Origin: Chrysochromulina tobinii
Lineage: Eukaryota > Haptophyta > Prymnesiales > Chrysochromulinaceae
DNA: 64,000 bases
Assembly: GCA_001275005.1 (NCBI GenBank)
Contig: JWZX01003073.1
Span: forward strand, 1 to 64,000
Direction of reading: 5' to 3'
Notes under the pieces: model-generated
What the model saw: the letters and a program-made list of their open reading frames with translations, nothing else
What the model was told of the DNA's origin: nothing
Databases searched by the model: none
Position numbers and translations under genes: made by a program
Part shown: piece after piece, positions 27,548-36,438 of the stretch
How the letters are laid out: each line of letters begins with the position of its first letter
Position numbering within the stretch: the stretch's first letter is position 1

Positions 27548-29137
27548 TCACACGGAGTCGTGCTTGCCCGCAAGGCCCTTGAGCATGGATTGCACCGCGG
27601 GTACTGCTGCCCACAGCGATGCAGCGATGCCCGTCAGGCCGTAGCCGAGTGCCGCAAAGGGGAGCGCGGCGGGCTCGGTTGCGGCCAGCGCGGCCGTGCC
27701 GAACCCGTGGCAAGAGGCGGCGGTGGCGAGGCCTCGAACTAGGGGGTCGACGAAGCCGCCGAGAGTGAGCAGCCGTTGGCAGAGGACGGCCCCGACGAGG
27801 CCGGTGACGAGGACGGAGGCGGCACAGATGGGGATGTTGCTCTCGGGCGTGCCGAGCTGCTGTGCAATAGGCATCGCAAGCGCCACCGTCACGGAACGTG
27901 GAACGAGCGCAAGGGTCAGATCCGGTGTGAGCCCCAGAGCGCGCGCCGCCGAGGCGGTGACGAGCATGGAGAGGAGCGAGGAGATGGCGGCGCAGCCAAC
28001 AATCTCCGCGGCATGGCGCACGAGCAGCGCGCGTTGCCCATAGATATGGAACCCAAACGTGAGAACGACCACGCCTAGGAAGCTCATGAGGACGTCTCCG
28101 GAGCCCTTTGGCTTGCCATCCTTGCCCTTGGTCAGGTAGGTCTTGAGCGTCGTGTAGTAGCCCTCGCCGGTCAGCTGGCCCGCGCACGCGACGCCGATGG
28201 TCGCGCACACGGCGGTAGCCACCACAGGGTGTGGCATCAGCGGGGCCAGTAGAGCAGGAGGGATGGAGCCGAAGATGAGGCCTCCGACAGTCCAGGCGAG
28301 CAGATGAAGCTGCTGGGCATAGAAGCCGAGGTCGGAGCCGGGCGTGGCTTGCGAGAGCGCGGCGGCCGAGCCGAGCGCGACGGCCGCGCACGTCACGAGA
28401 TGCAGCATCGTAAACGGCGCCGGCTTTGGCACCGGCGACACCGGCAGCAGCGCCACAGAAGCGAGTCTACGGATGCCGAGCACGATGACACCTGCCGAGA
28501 AGAGAGAAAAGGGCATGCCGAGCCCCAAGACGATGCCAATCTTGCTCAGCTCCGAGCTCGAGAGCGCCTCAACGGCGAGCGGAAGGACGACGAGCGCGGG
28601 TACGTAGAAGAGCGGCAAGTAGCGTCCTACCCACTTGAGCGCTGGAGCCGCCGCCGCCACGATGCTCTCGGCTGCGGCAAGGTTGCCGCTTGCGCTCAGC
28701 CCCCAGAGACCGCCGAGGATGCCGAACATGCCTAGGAGCGACGGCGGGAACTTGATGTCCGCGGCGGCCATGCCCTTGGTCAGCACGTTGTTGAGCGTGT
28801 AGAGGACCCCGACTGCCACGCCGAAGTGTAGCCAATCCTTCGCAACGAGGAGTGGCTCGGCGACGGTGGGAGACGCAACCGCACCGGCTGCTGCGCCAGC
28901 TGCCACTCCAGTCGCTTCCGACCCTGCCTTGGATGCTGCTGTGCCCTCCGCAGAGGCTGGCGTGGGCTTCGTGCAGAGTTGTCGTCGCTGACAGCCGTGA
29001 TGGATCCGACAGCTCTTCAATGAGCTCGATGGCTGAGATATAGCGAGTCGTTGTTGAAGCGGCATATGGCACGAAGCCTCACGTGTGATTTTCGCCAAGC
29101 CGGCGGTGAACGGGCGTCGCTGCACGCCTCGCAGCAT
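27548..29137 (-). CDS. LrgA/LrgB fusion transporter, PLGG1-like (plastid glycolate/glycerate)
   Basis: The protein has 529 residues in one exon with an ATG at 29137. The first 90 residues are basic and Ser/Ala-rich, consistent with organelle targeting, though no clear signal peptide is seen. An LrgA-like half follows (KFPPSLLGMFGILGGLWGLS and several helices). The LrgB-like half has the family motifs ALVPRSVTVALAMPIAQQLG and ATAASCHGFGTAALA. About twelve helices are predicted in total. The same fusion in land plants is PLGG1, which exchanges glycolate for glycerate across the inner plastid envelope in photorespiration. Plastid location here is inferred from the family. It is divergent from a plastid methyltransferase gene, so the two may share a light-regulated promoter. 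Confidence 0.88.
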   Translation of the reverse strand: MLRGVQRRPFTAGLAKITREASCHMPLQQRLAISQPSSSLKSCRIHHGCQRRQLCTKPTPASAEGTAASKAGSEATGVAAGAAAGAVASPTVAEPLLVAKDWLHFGVAVGVLYTLNNVLTKGMAAADIKFPPSLLGMFGILGGLWGLSASGNLAAAESIVAAAAPALKWVGRYLPLFYVPALVVLPLAVEALSSSELSKIGIVLGLGMPFSLFSAGVIVLGIRRLASVALLPVSPVPKPAPFTMLHLVTCAAVALGSAAALSQATPGSDLGFYAQQLHLLAWTVGGLIFGSIPPALLAPLMPHPVVATAVCATIGVACAGQLTGEGYYTTLKTYLTKGKDGKPKGSGDVLMSFLGVVVLTFGFHIYGQRALLVRHAAEIVGCAAISSLLSMLVTASAARALGLTPDLTLALVPRSVTVALAMPIAQQLGTPESNIPICAASVLVTGLVGAVLCQRLLTLGGFVDPLVRGLATAASCHGFGTAALAATEPAALPFAALGYGLTGIAASLWAAVPAVQSMLKGLAGKHDSV

Positions 29138-29584
29138 TTTTAACGCCGGGAATCCTCTGTCCCTTTTGCGAGCAGCAGCCTAAAATATTATATGATCTCG
29201 CCGGTCGAGATCATGAGTGAGTGAGTCTGTGAGTGAGTGAGTGAGTGAGTGAGTGAGTGAGTGGGCCGATTTCCCTCGAGTGCCCGCCGGGATTCGCTCA
29301 GCGGCTCGCCTCGCCACCGCACGAGGGCCTCAACGCTCACGCGAGGAGAGCGGTGTGCCCACGTGTGTAGCGCGCGCGCGCATGCCGCCACCACGCCGAG
29401 CACCACTTTTATGTACAGGCAAGTGAACATCATTGGTCCGCGCCACTGATGATGCTCTCTGGTGTTCACACAGCTTCACAGATCACACGCTTACTGTGTT
29501 GATCGTGTCGTAGACGTAGTGTACCGGTGTAACTTACTGACTGACGGACCAGCAATCGCCCCAATTATCGTTTGTTGTTTGGTT
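29138..29584. other. Divergent intergenic region
   Basis: This is a shared upstream region of the LrgA/B (-) and methyltransferase (+) genes. It contains the GAGT microsatellite at 29214-29263 and then no other clear element until the TTGAC array. Confidence 0.6.
29214..29263. repeat. (GAGT)n microsatellite
   Basis: About twelve GAGT units with one interruption (GAGTCTGTGAG) lie about 80 bp upstream of the LrgA/B start. Confidence 0.95.
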
Positions 29585-29617
29585 CTTGACTTGACTTGAC
29601 TTGACCTGACATGACTT
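29585..29617 (+). promoter_or_regulatory. (TTGAC)n promoter-proximal motif
   Basis: Six units, the last ones degenerate, make this the longest array in the window. It ends about 52 bp before the methyltransferase ATG, on the sense strand. Confidence 0.65.
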
Positions 29618-29668
29618 GTGAATGAAGGTGAAGTCGAAGAACTGTCACAAGCCAGGAGGCATCTCGTA

Positions 29669-30936
29669 ATGCGTCGCTCCTCCCTCCTCGTAGCGCTGCT
29701 GCCACTGGCGGCGGACGCCTTCCTCGCGACCGCGCCGCTCAGGCGATCGCTCACGGTTCAGCACAAAGTCGGCACTCCGCCGGTCGTGTCGCTGAGCTCT
29801 CCTCGCACCACGACTTTGACTATGGGCGTTGCTCAGTTTGTCGCGGCGCCACTCGCATTAGCCAATCGCGGCATGCTCGGTATGCGCGCGTCACTATCTG
29901 CCCAGATAGCTGCATGTGTCGGAGCTGCGGCTATCGTCGGCATCTCACTCATTCGACTCGCGCTGCCTCCACTGCTCGTTGCGCAGGAGCCGTCTGCGCC
30001 GTGGTTGCCCTGGCCTTTGCGTGGCTCGCGCGCGTGCTCAACACGCCCTCACGCGTGTACGACAAGGAGGCGAACTCGGTCGGCCGAGAGTACGACGCTT
30101 GGACCTCCGAGGGCATCCTCGAGTATTATTGGGGCGAGCACATTCACCTGGGCTACTACGGCGAGAAGGAGCGCAAGGGTCCGTTTTACGGCGGCAAGGA
30201 CTTTATCGAGGCCAAGTACGACTTCATCGACAAGATGCTCGAGTTCTCGCAGGCGCAGGCGCCCCTGAAGGTGCTCGACGTGGGCTGCGGAATCGGCGGC
30301 ACCAGCCGGTACATTGCCAAAAAGTTTCCGAAGGCGACGGTCACCGGCATCACCATCTCGCCTGAGCAGCAACGGCGCGCGACGGCGCTGGCCGCAGAGC
30401 GGGGCGTGAGCAACGCGAAGTTCGAGGTGTGCGACGCGCTGGACATGACGTACGAGGACAACACCTTCGACCTCGTCTGGGCGTGTGAGTCCGGCGAGCA
30501 CATGCCCGATAAGGTCAAGTACGTAGAGGAGATGGCCCGCGTGCTCAAGCCTGGCGGTCGAATCGTCATCGCCACGTGGTGCCAGCGCGAGGAGGGCGAT
30601 AAGCCGTTCACGCCCAAGGAGCGCGATACGCTCGACTACCTGTACGGCGAGTGGACACATCCGTACTTCATCTCGATCGAGGAGTACGGGCGCATCATGC
30701 AACGCACCGGCAAGCTGCAGAAGATCGTGACGGCCGACTGGGCCACTGAGACGATCCCGGCATGGCGTCACTCGGTCTGGGTCGGGGTGTGGGACCCGTG
30801 GCCGGTCATTCGTCGGCCGAAGCTGTGGTGGAAGGTCATCCGCGACGCGTGGTGCCTCGAGATCATGCACCGCGCCTTCACCAACGGCCTGATGCAGTAC
30901 GGCATGATGACTGCCACCAAGCCGGCCACCAATTGA
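29669..30936 (+). CDS. Plastid SAM methyltransferase, tocopherol/MPBQ methyltransferase type
   Basis: Exon 1 (29669-29879) encodes a signal peptide (MRRSSLLVALLPLAADAF) with Phe just after the predicted cleavage site, then a basic transit-like stretch. A 107-nt intron (29880-29986, phase 1) joins it to exon 2, giving about 386 residues. The mature enzyme has EYDAWTSEGILEYYWGEHIH, motif I VLDVGCGIGGTSRYIAKKF, and FDLVWACESGEHMPDK (post-I region). This matches gamma-tocopherol and MPBQ/MSBQ methyltransferases. These use S-adenosylmethionine to methylate tocopherol or plastoquinone precursors at plastid membranes. Which precursor is used cannot be decided from sequence alone. A hydrophobic segment (AVVALAFAWLARVL) before the catalytic domain may anchor it to a membrane. 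Confidence 0.88.
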
Positions 30937-31480
30937 GGCGCCGCGCATCGGCCGGGCGAGCTCTCGGTGATCCTACGGTGATCCCAGTTGCGCGAAGTGT
31001 TGCCGGAGTGCGCACAGCGAAGCGGACGCGTGTGCGACGCGCAGCGTGTCGAGACGCCGCCATCCGCCATGGCGCCGCGGTCCGCGGACCGGATTCAAGA
31101 CCTGACGGGTCACGCCGCGAGGCGCGACGGTGCCGGCCGCCGCGGCCCGTGCCCCGCGGCCGCGTCGGGGGGACCTCCGGATCGAGGGAACCACGCGCCG
31201 TAATGTACGTTGTTTCTCCACCCGGGTTGTTAATCACTTGTTCTCCGCCACGTGCCATGTGAGATGTGTGCCGCAACACCGGGCTCGAGCATGCGGGCTT
31301 TTTTAATGATTCCTAATTCACACGTACGTAAGGGGACGCTCCGAGTGTGTAGGCATCCCATAGTTATCATATGAACGACAGTTCACACATGCGCTCGCAG
31401 ACGAAGGGGTGACCCCGCCGGCACGCACGGATACCAAGCTAGATCTGGTACTGTGCTTGCAGGCAGGCCGCCAGGTAATT
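30937..31480. other. Convergent 3' intergenic region
   Basis: This lies between the methyltransferase (+) and eS21 (-) stops. It is GC-rich first, then AT-richer near 31200-31400. No gene was recognised. Confidence 0.55.
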
Positions 31481-32047
31481 TTAGATCTTGGAGCCGGCGT
31501 CATCGTAGCACTTCGTCCACAAGCGGTCCAAGGCGCCGTCCGCCTCGCCCATGGAGCGGATGAAGCCGCACAGCGCCATCGTGGTGAACTCACCGGTGTA
31601 CACGCCATCAGCGTTGACGTGGCCAATGTTGATCTGAATGCTGGCCTTGTCCTTGGCCTCGATCAGGCGGTTGGTCGCAGAGCTGCGAGCACGAGGGGCA
31701 AGCACGCAGGCGATTAGGCAAAGGGCTGCCATGGCGGGCGACGCATTGCAGCGTGGCCTGCCGATGGCTGCTCCCGTGCGCGCGGGGGACGGGTCAGCTC
31801 CCGTCCAGTGAGCTCTCACGCCTGGATCGAGGGAGACCGCTCAGGCATCCCGTGACTGATCCATCTCGCTCCTCAGTTAGTGCGCAGAGAGGCAGCCTCT
31901 CAGGCAAGGTCTCTGCCGAGTGCCGCTCACAGCCCGCAGACCACAGCCGGCCGCCCCAGTCGTGCGCCAGAGGCTGGCTGCTCACCACTTGCGCGGGATG
32001 TACAAATCGATGTTGACACCCTCCGAGTTGTGCGTGCCCGCAGGCAT
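31481..32047 (-). CDS. RPS21: 40S ribosomal protein S21 (eS21)
   Basis: Exon 1 (32047-31986) encodes a short N-terminus ending [10 protein letters not shown] 303-nt GT-AG intron (31985-31683) follows. Exon 2 (31682-31481) encodes [20 protein letters not shown] and [18 protein letters not shown]. The spliced product is about 87 residues, against about 83 in animals, with the family's near-invariant core intact. The Cys codon is split by the intron (TG/C). The ATG at 32047 was chosen by family length; an in-frame ATG 30 bases upstream is less likely. It is a component of the small ribosomal subunit. The intron position early in a ribosomal protein gene is typical of intron-poor eukaryotes. Confidence 0.95.
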
Positions 32048-32278
32048 GTTAGGGTTGACGGCACCGTGGTTGGGCATGGCTCCGAGCGGCGGCGACGTGT
32101 GGTTCTTGCTTTCACAGCGAAAGGTCAACTTCCTGACCCTTGAACCACCTATGAAAACATTCACTTCGTCCTCCATTCTAACAGTTTTCAGTTGTACCGC
32201 TCAACGACAAGGTGCTCGCATTTTTCAACATGGATTCGCTTCGCGCGAGCGGGGTAGTCAAGCGCCCCGGCTTCGCCA

Positions 32279-32330
32279 CTTCATGAAGCAGAGAGCGAGA
32301 TCGAATTCATGAAGGAGAGAGCGAGAGCGA
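32279..32330 (+). repeat. 26-bp tandem duplication containing a start codon
   Basis: TTCATGAAG(C/G)AGAGAGCGAGA occurs twice with a 26-bp period. It gives two ATGs (32283 and 32309). The first opens a 9-codon frame ending TGA that overlaps the second ATG. Confidence 0.85.
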
Positions 32331-33496
32331 ATCCTACGCTGGGCGCGGCGCTCAATCTAGCCAGTGCCTTCCTCTTCTCTATAGCCAGCCTCTTCGCCAA
32401 GGAGGTAATGATGGTGGGCATCACCGAGGGCACGCTCATCTTTGCAAGAGGCATTCTTGCGTGGACACTAAACGGGCTCATTGCAAAGGCGCAGGGCGAC
32501 CAATTCGTGCCAGTCATGTTCTTCCGGACCAGCAGCAGGCTGCGCTTGATTTTGGTTGCAAATGGCACCCTCAATTTTGTGTGTCTTCTCTCGTTTATGG
32601 TTGCAATGAATAGCTACGTGGACTTTGCAGACACATTTGGCATCCTCACCGGCGTCTACGCACTTTCGACGATGGCGTTCTCGAGGATGCTGGACAAATC
32701 TGAGCACGTTTCACTCGCCGAGCTCGTCGGCGCAGCCATCACCGTCGGTGGCGTCATCATCATTTCACAGCCTTCATGGCTCTTTGCCGCACGCAAGGGT
32801 GCCAGGCCTATCCACCCATTCGGCGTGTTCCTATGCGTGCTAGGCGGCGTCTTTGTCGGAGCCTATACTGTTGTGTGCCGCTACCTCGCCATGAACAACG
32901 TGTCGGGCGCGATGGTCAACTCGGCGGCCATGTGGGTCCTTTCTGTCCTCTCCCCCCTCACGCTCGCTGTGTGTGCCGTCTGCCTCGAGCAGACTCCGCA
33001 CTGGGCGCAGCTGCATCGACCAGAAGGAGGCTCTGCTTGGTCACTCCTGCTGGGCTATTGCGCCGCGATCACGAGCGCGCAGCTCGCCCTGATTACAAGT
33101 GTGCAGCACGTTCGAGCTGCCGTCGCCGCCATCCTAGGCACCATTGAGATCTTCTTCGCCTCCGTCCTCGGCATAGTCATCCTTGGCCAGCCCACCAACG
33201 CCCTTGCGATCCTAGGCAACATCGTCGTCTTTGCAGGCTGCGCCGTGGTCGCTTTGGGAGCGGCACGCGAGACGGAGGGCACTGCAGCAGTCGCCGTGCA
33301 GCCGGTGATCACGGCGCCTCGAGTAGCATTCTGCATCTCTGGCCTGGCGCGCTCCTTTGATGTGGAGCCACTCGACCACTCTGATCAGGCCGAGGAGGAG
33401 AAGGGAGAGGCGTGTGGGCTCCTGGCACAGGCACAGGCACGGCCGCGGCAGTGCCAGCCAGGGGGGGGTGCGATATTGTCCGGACATTCCAGGTAG
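32309..33496 (+). CDS. EamA/DMT-superfamily transporter
   Basis: The protein has 395 residues in one exon. Ten hydrophobic helices are arranged as two EamA repeats. The first starts NLASAFLFSIASLFAKEVM and the second FGVFLCVLGGVFVGAYTVVC. The final helices include ILGTIEIFFASVLGIVILGQ, the usual EamA ending. The family exports or exchanges metabolites such as sugars, nucleotide sugars or amino acids; the substrate is unknown. A 70-residue hydrophilic tail after the last helix is rich in Glu, Gln and Ala. The ATG at 32309 is the second of two tandemly duplicated start codons, and the first makes a short overlapping uORF. It is divergent from the eS21 gene, with 261 bp between the start codons. 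Confidence 0.85.
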   Translation: MKERARANPTLGAALNLASAFLFSIASLFAKEVMMVGITEGTLIFARGILAWTLNGLIAKAQGDQFVPVMFFRTSSRLRLILVANGTLNFVCLLSFMVAMNSYVDFADTFGILTGVYALSTMAFSRMLDKSEHVSLAELVGAAITVGGVIIISQPSWLFAARKGARPIHPFGVFLCVLGGVFVGAYTVVCRYLAMNNVSGAMVNSAAMWVLSVLSPLTLAVCAVCLEQTPHWAQLHRPEGGSAWSLLLGYCAAITSAQLALITSVQHVRAAVAAILGTIEIFFASVLGIVILGQPTNALAILGNIVVFAGCAVVALGAARETEGTAAVAVQPVITAPRVAFCISGLARSFDVEPLDHSDQAEEEKGEACGLLAQAQARPRQCQPGGGAILSGHSR

Positions 33497-33913
33497 AAGG
33501 GAGAGGCACGTGCCGCGCCACCGCCCCTGAACGCTGAAGCGCGAATCAGCGCCCCGCGCGCGCGCCGCCGGCGCGCACCGTTTTCCGTTTCGTGTGAATC
33601 GCAAAATTATAGCGCGCTTGAACCCACAAGCCTGCCATCAAGCTCTCTCCACATGTGTGCAGTGCTGCAGTGCGTCTCGAGGGCGAGGCACGAGGGAACT
33701 CGAGGGCTGGTCGGTAGTGTGGCTGGCCCTAAGACCTGCGCCGCAGCTGGATCTGCCCCTGCGTGAGCTCATCAAAGCTTGCACATCGCGGATCGCGTGT
33801 GAACGCGAAGTTTCAGTTGGTGTGAACTGAGATTTCGTAGAAGTCCGGCTTTCCTGCTGTACCGGCGGGATCGGCCCATTCGGTGACCGTGGGTGCACGT
33901 TCCGTTGTCAGCC
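33497..33913. other. Intergenic region, no gene seen
   Basis: This lies between two plus-strand genes and presumably holds the parvulin promoter. No TTGAC array is present. Confidence 0.5.
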
Positions 33914-34667
33914 ATGCAGCTTGCTACGGTCACGACATTACTACTTTCGGGGGGGGCATCTGCTTTCACGCTCAGCGCAGCTCCTGTCCTCCAGCAGCAG
34001 CTTGGTCACAGCGATCGATCATACCTACGCGCGGAGTTGCCTGCGATGCAAGGGAACTTTGAAGGGTTCAGCCTCGACACGCTGAAGCGCTCCTTTGAGA
34101 GGATGATCGACCTTAGGGTAGCCCGTCGCCTCGCACATCCTCGTACAAGGGCTTTGATGAGACAACACTGAGGCAGATGGAGCTAGTGGAAGGAGGATAT
34201 TGCCAACAGTCCTGAAAAATTCGCTGCGCGAGCGAAGCAGAGCTCCGTGTGCCCCTCGCGGCTGAAGAGCGGCGATCTCGGCTTTTTCACGCGCGGCAAA
34301 AGTATCGCACCGCCTCGGACCATCTCACACTGCTCAGCACGCGCCCTCTGCTGACCCTTTGTTGCACGAGTGTCTCCGCAGTGGTGAAAGAGTTCGACAA
34401 CGTCGTGTTCACGGCGGAGCCTGGCATGGTGCATGGACCCGTACGGACTGACGTGCGCTCTTCCGCCCGCCACGCTCGCCGCGATGACACCTCCCGATGA
34501 CACCTCCCGATGACACCTCCCGATGACACCTCCCGATGACACCTCCCGATGACACCTCTCGAGACCGCGAGTGGTGGCGTTGCAACCTGTGACAGTCTCC
34601 CCACTTGCGCCGTGAGCAGTTTGGATACCATCTCATCTTCATTCACTCGTGCCGCAAGCCCGAGTGA
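33914..34667 (+). CDS. Plastid-targeted parvulin-type peptidyl-prolyl isomerase, frame disturbed
   Basis: The ATG at 33914 starts a signal peptide ending ASAF (MQLATVTTLLLSGGASAF), typical of secondary red plastids. The parvulin core is split over exons. ASHILVQ and GFDETTLRQMELV lie near 34127-34186. IANSPEKFAARAKQSS and RLKSGDLGFFTRGK run to 34301. After an 80-nt intron (34302-34381), MVKEFDNVVFTAEPGMVHGP follows. After a 167-nt intron (34453-34619), FGYHLIFIHSCRKPE leads to the stop. Both introns join in phase. Between 34118 and 34195 the frame shifts three times by one base (near 34126, 34150 and 34188), which together restores it. With these ignored the product has about 167 residues. 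Parvulins speed proline isomerisation during protein folding. Clustered assembly indels or a recent lesion could explain the shifts. Confidence 0.72.
34482..34559. repeat. 13-bp intronic minisatellite
   Basis: GATGACACCTCCC is repeated six times inside the last intron of the parvulin gene. Confidence 0.95.
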
Positions 34668-35318
34668 TGCGGCCTTCTGCCTGCAAGGGCCGACTGCATG
34701 CGCTGCCCCCAACTGGCGATACTATAGGTTTCGTCACGGTAGATGAGAATCTGCGGGGTGCGTGAAGGGCGCGCCTTCTCTCCGGTGTGGATCAGCGCGT
34801 GGTCGCTAGGCTCGCGCACGGTTGACTCGCGGAGCACTGGCACATCTTCCTCCATGAGATCGCGCGAGATCGATGGCGTGATAGCGCGTTCCGGACCCCA
34901 CATGGCATGCGGTGTGCACATGTCGACATGTGAGCAATTCATGATATAAGGATCTGAGGAGCGCAATGCAGAACCCACCGATACTGACCGTTACCGGTAC
35001 CCGTCGACCGCACGACCGTGCCGGCAGGATCAGTCCTCCACTCGGCATTGCGATTTTTGGCTATTTGCGAGAACCGTGTCGTGGACTGTAACACTGTAAC
35101 TGGCGAAAACGTTTGGCGTTTGCGGCGCGCGGAACCGGCAAACAAACGGCAAACACGCGGAATGCCGCCCGCGCGCTCCCGTCCCGCTTGCGGCTTGCCG
35201 CTCGGGGCGCGTGTGGTGTTCCGTGACTGTTCCGGAGTTGCGCGCAGCGAGGCATGTTCCGACTCAAGTCAGGTATATTCATAAATAACAGACAGACCAT
35301 ACGGAAGCCTTTCGAATG
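34668..35318. other. Intergenic region, no gene seen
   Basis: This lies between the parvulin and PDI genes, both plus strand. Short frames show no conserved motif. Confidence 0.55.
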
Positions 35319-35345
35319 TTGACTGGACTTGACTTGACTTGACTC
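35319..35345 (+). promoter_or_regulatory. (TTGAC)n promoter-proximal motif
   Basis: Five units with one base inserted (TTGACTGGACTTGACTTGAC) lie on the sense strand about 176 bp before the PDI-like ATG. Confidence 0.55.
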
Positions 35346-35520
35346 TCTTGGGAACGGTTTTATTCACGGGAGTGCACTCTCGCAAAGCGCAAAGGCGACT
35401 CTCCGACTTGTCCGTGTCTGGCCGAGAGGGCCCACGAACGGTACCCGAGGGCCGACATCCTTCCCTGTTACTGGGTCTCTGGGCCTGCATCCAGATCGCA
35501 AGGCGGCGCCCCTTTTGCAC

Positions 35521-36177
35521 ATGATGAACGCCCTCTTCGTGCTGGGCTTGCTACTACCGCTCTCGCTGGGCGACTCTTTCGGGAAACGTTTCAGTGAGGT
35601 CCATGGGCAACGTTTCAGTGAGGTCCATGAGCTCACGGCACTCAATTTTGACAAGACGGCTGAGCCCAAGTCTGCGTGGCTAATCCTCTTTTACGCTCCA
35701 TGGTGTGGGCACTGCAAAAAGATGGCGCCAGACTTTGAGCGTTTGGCCGAGCACTACCATCGAGCGTCGCCACAGCGCGTGCACATTGGACGCGTCGACG
35801 CGACGCAGCACTCTGGCCTGGCGACTCGCTTCGACATCAAGGGTTACCCGACGCTCGTTCTCTTGCGTGGTGGCGAGCGCCTCGCCGATTACAGCGGCGA
35901 GCGCACTTTCGAAGCGTTAAGTCAGTTCGTGGACGAGCAGCTCTCCTTACCACCAAGCGCACCGCGCCCAGCGTCTCCGAAGACGGGCGCGCCAGCAGCA
36001 CGCGCGAAAAATCCCAAGAACGGCGCCGCTGCGTATTACCTGCACGCAAAGGAGGCGCTGAGCTGGGTCACCGACGATCCGTTCAGATTTGCAGGGTGCT
36101 GCCTCGCGACGGCCGTCGTCATCGGCGGCAGCTTCATCCTTGCACTTTTCGTCACGACAACTCCGTCGCCTCGATGA
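35521..36177 (+). CDS. TMX-like membrane protein disulfide isomerase
   Basis: The protein has about 218 residues from ATG 35521. A signal peptide (MMNALFVLGLLLPLSLGDSF) precedes an 8-residue duplicated block (RFSEVHGQ/RFSEVHEL). One thioredoxin domain follows with the active site APWCGHCKKMAP and the cis-Pro loop IKGYPTLVLL. A Pro/Ala/Lys linker leads to a single helix (CCLATAVVIGGSFILALFV) and a very short tail. The layout matches TMX1/TMX3-type ER oxidoreductases, which form or rearrange disulfides on membrane-bound clients. No KDEL-type signal is present, as expected for a membrane form. Confidence 0.9.
   Translation: MMNALFVLGLLLPLSLGDSFGKRFSEVHGQRFSEVHELTALNFDKTAEPKSAWLILFYAPWCGHCKKMAPDFERLAEHYHRASPQRVHIGRVDATQHSGLATRFDIKGYPTLVLLRGGERLADYSGERTFEALSQFVDEQLSLPPSAPRPASPKTGAPAARAKNPKNGAAAYYLHAKEALSWVTDDPFRFAGCCLATAVVIGGSFILALFVTTTPSPR
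35584..35631 (+). repeat. 24-bp in-frame duplication in the PDI-like gene
   Basis: CGTTTCAGTGAGGTCCATG is present twice with a 24-bp period. It adds eight residues just after the signal peptide. Confidence 0.9.
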
Positions 36178-36316
36178 TTGTTCTCGTCGGTCAAACACTC
36201 TGACCTGTAACATGTGGGAGCACACTCGGAGAGTTCTGAGAATGTACATGTACCATCATGGGTGAGAGATAAATAACGACTCGCGCGCGCGCGTGCAAGC
36301 TCTTTAAGCCTTTACC

Positions 36317-36329
36317 GTGACTTGACTTT
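36317..36329 (+). promoter_or_regulatory. Short TTGAC motif upstream of NECAP
   Basis: GTGACTTGACTTT has only about two units and lies 110 bp before the NECAP ATG on the sense strand. It is counted as a weak member of the motif family. Confidence 0.3.
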
Positions 36330-36438
36330 GTGTCTTGCTTTTGCATCATGCTTGAGATAAGAGAGGTCCTTTCGTCGAGCAAAGCCGCAAACTAGAAAGA
36401 CTAGAAACTTGTCAAGCTCCGTGTGAGGGCCAGCGACG

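Noticed and set aside
27456-28391. A 311-codon minus-strand frame overlapping the LrgA/B gene
   Set aside because: It is an Arg/Pro/His-rich alternative-frame translation of the transporter with no motif.
34482-34559. A short-unit array considered as CRISPR-like
   Set aside because: It is a continuous 13-bp tandem repeat without spacers, inside an intron of a eukaryotic gene.
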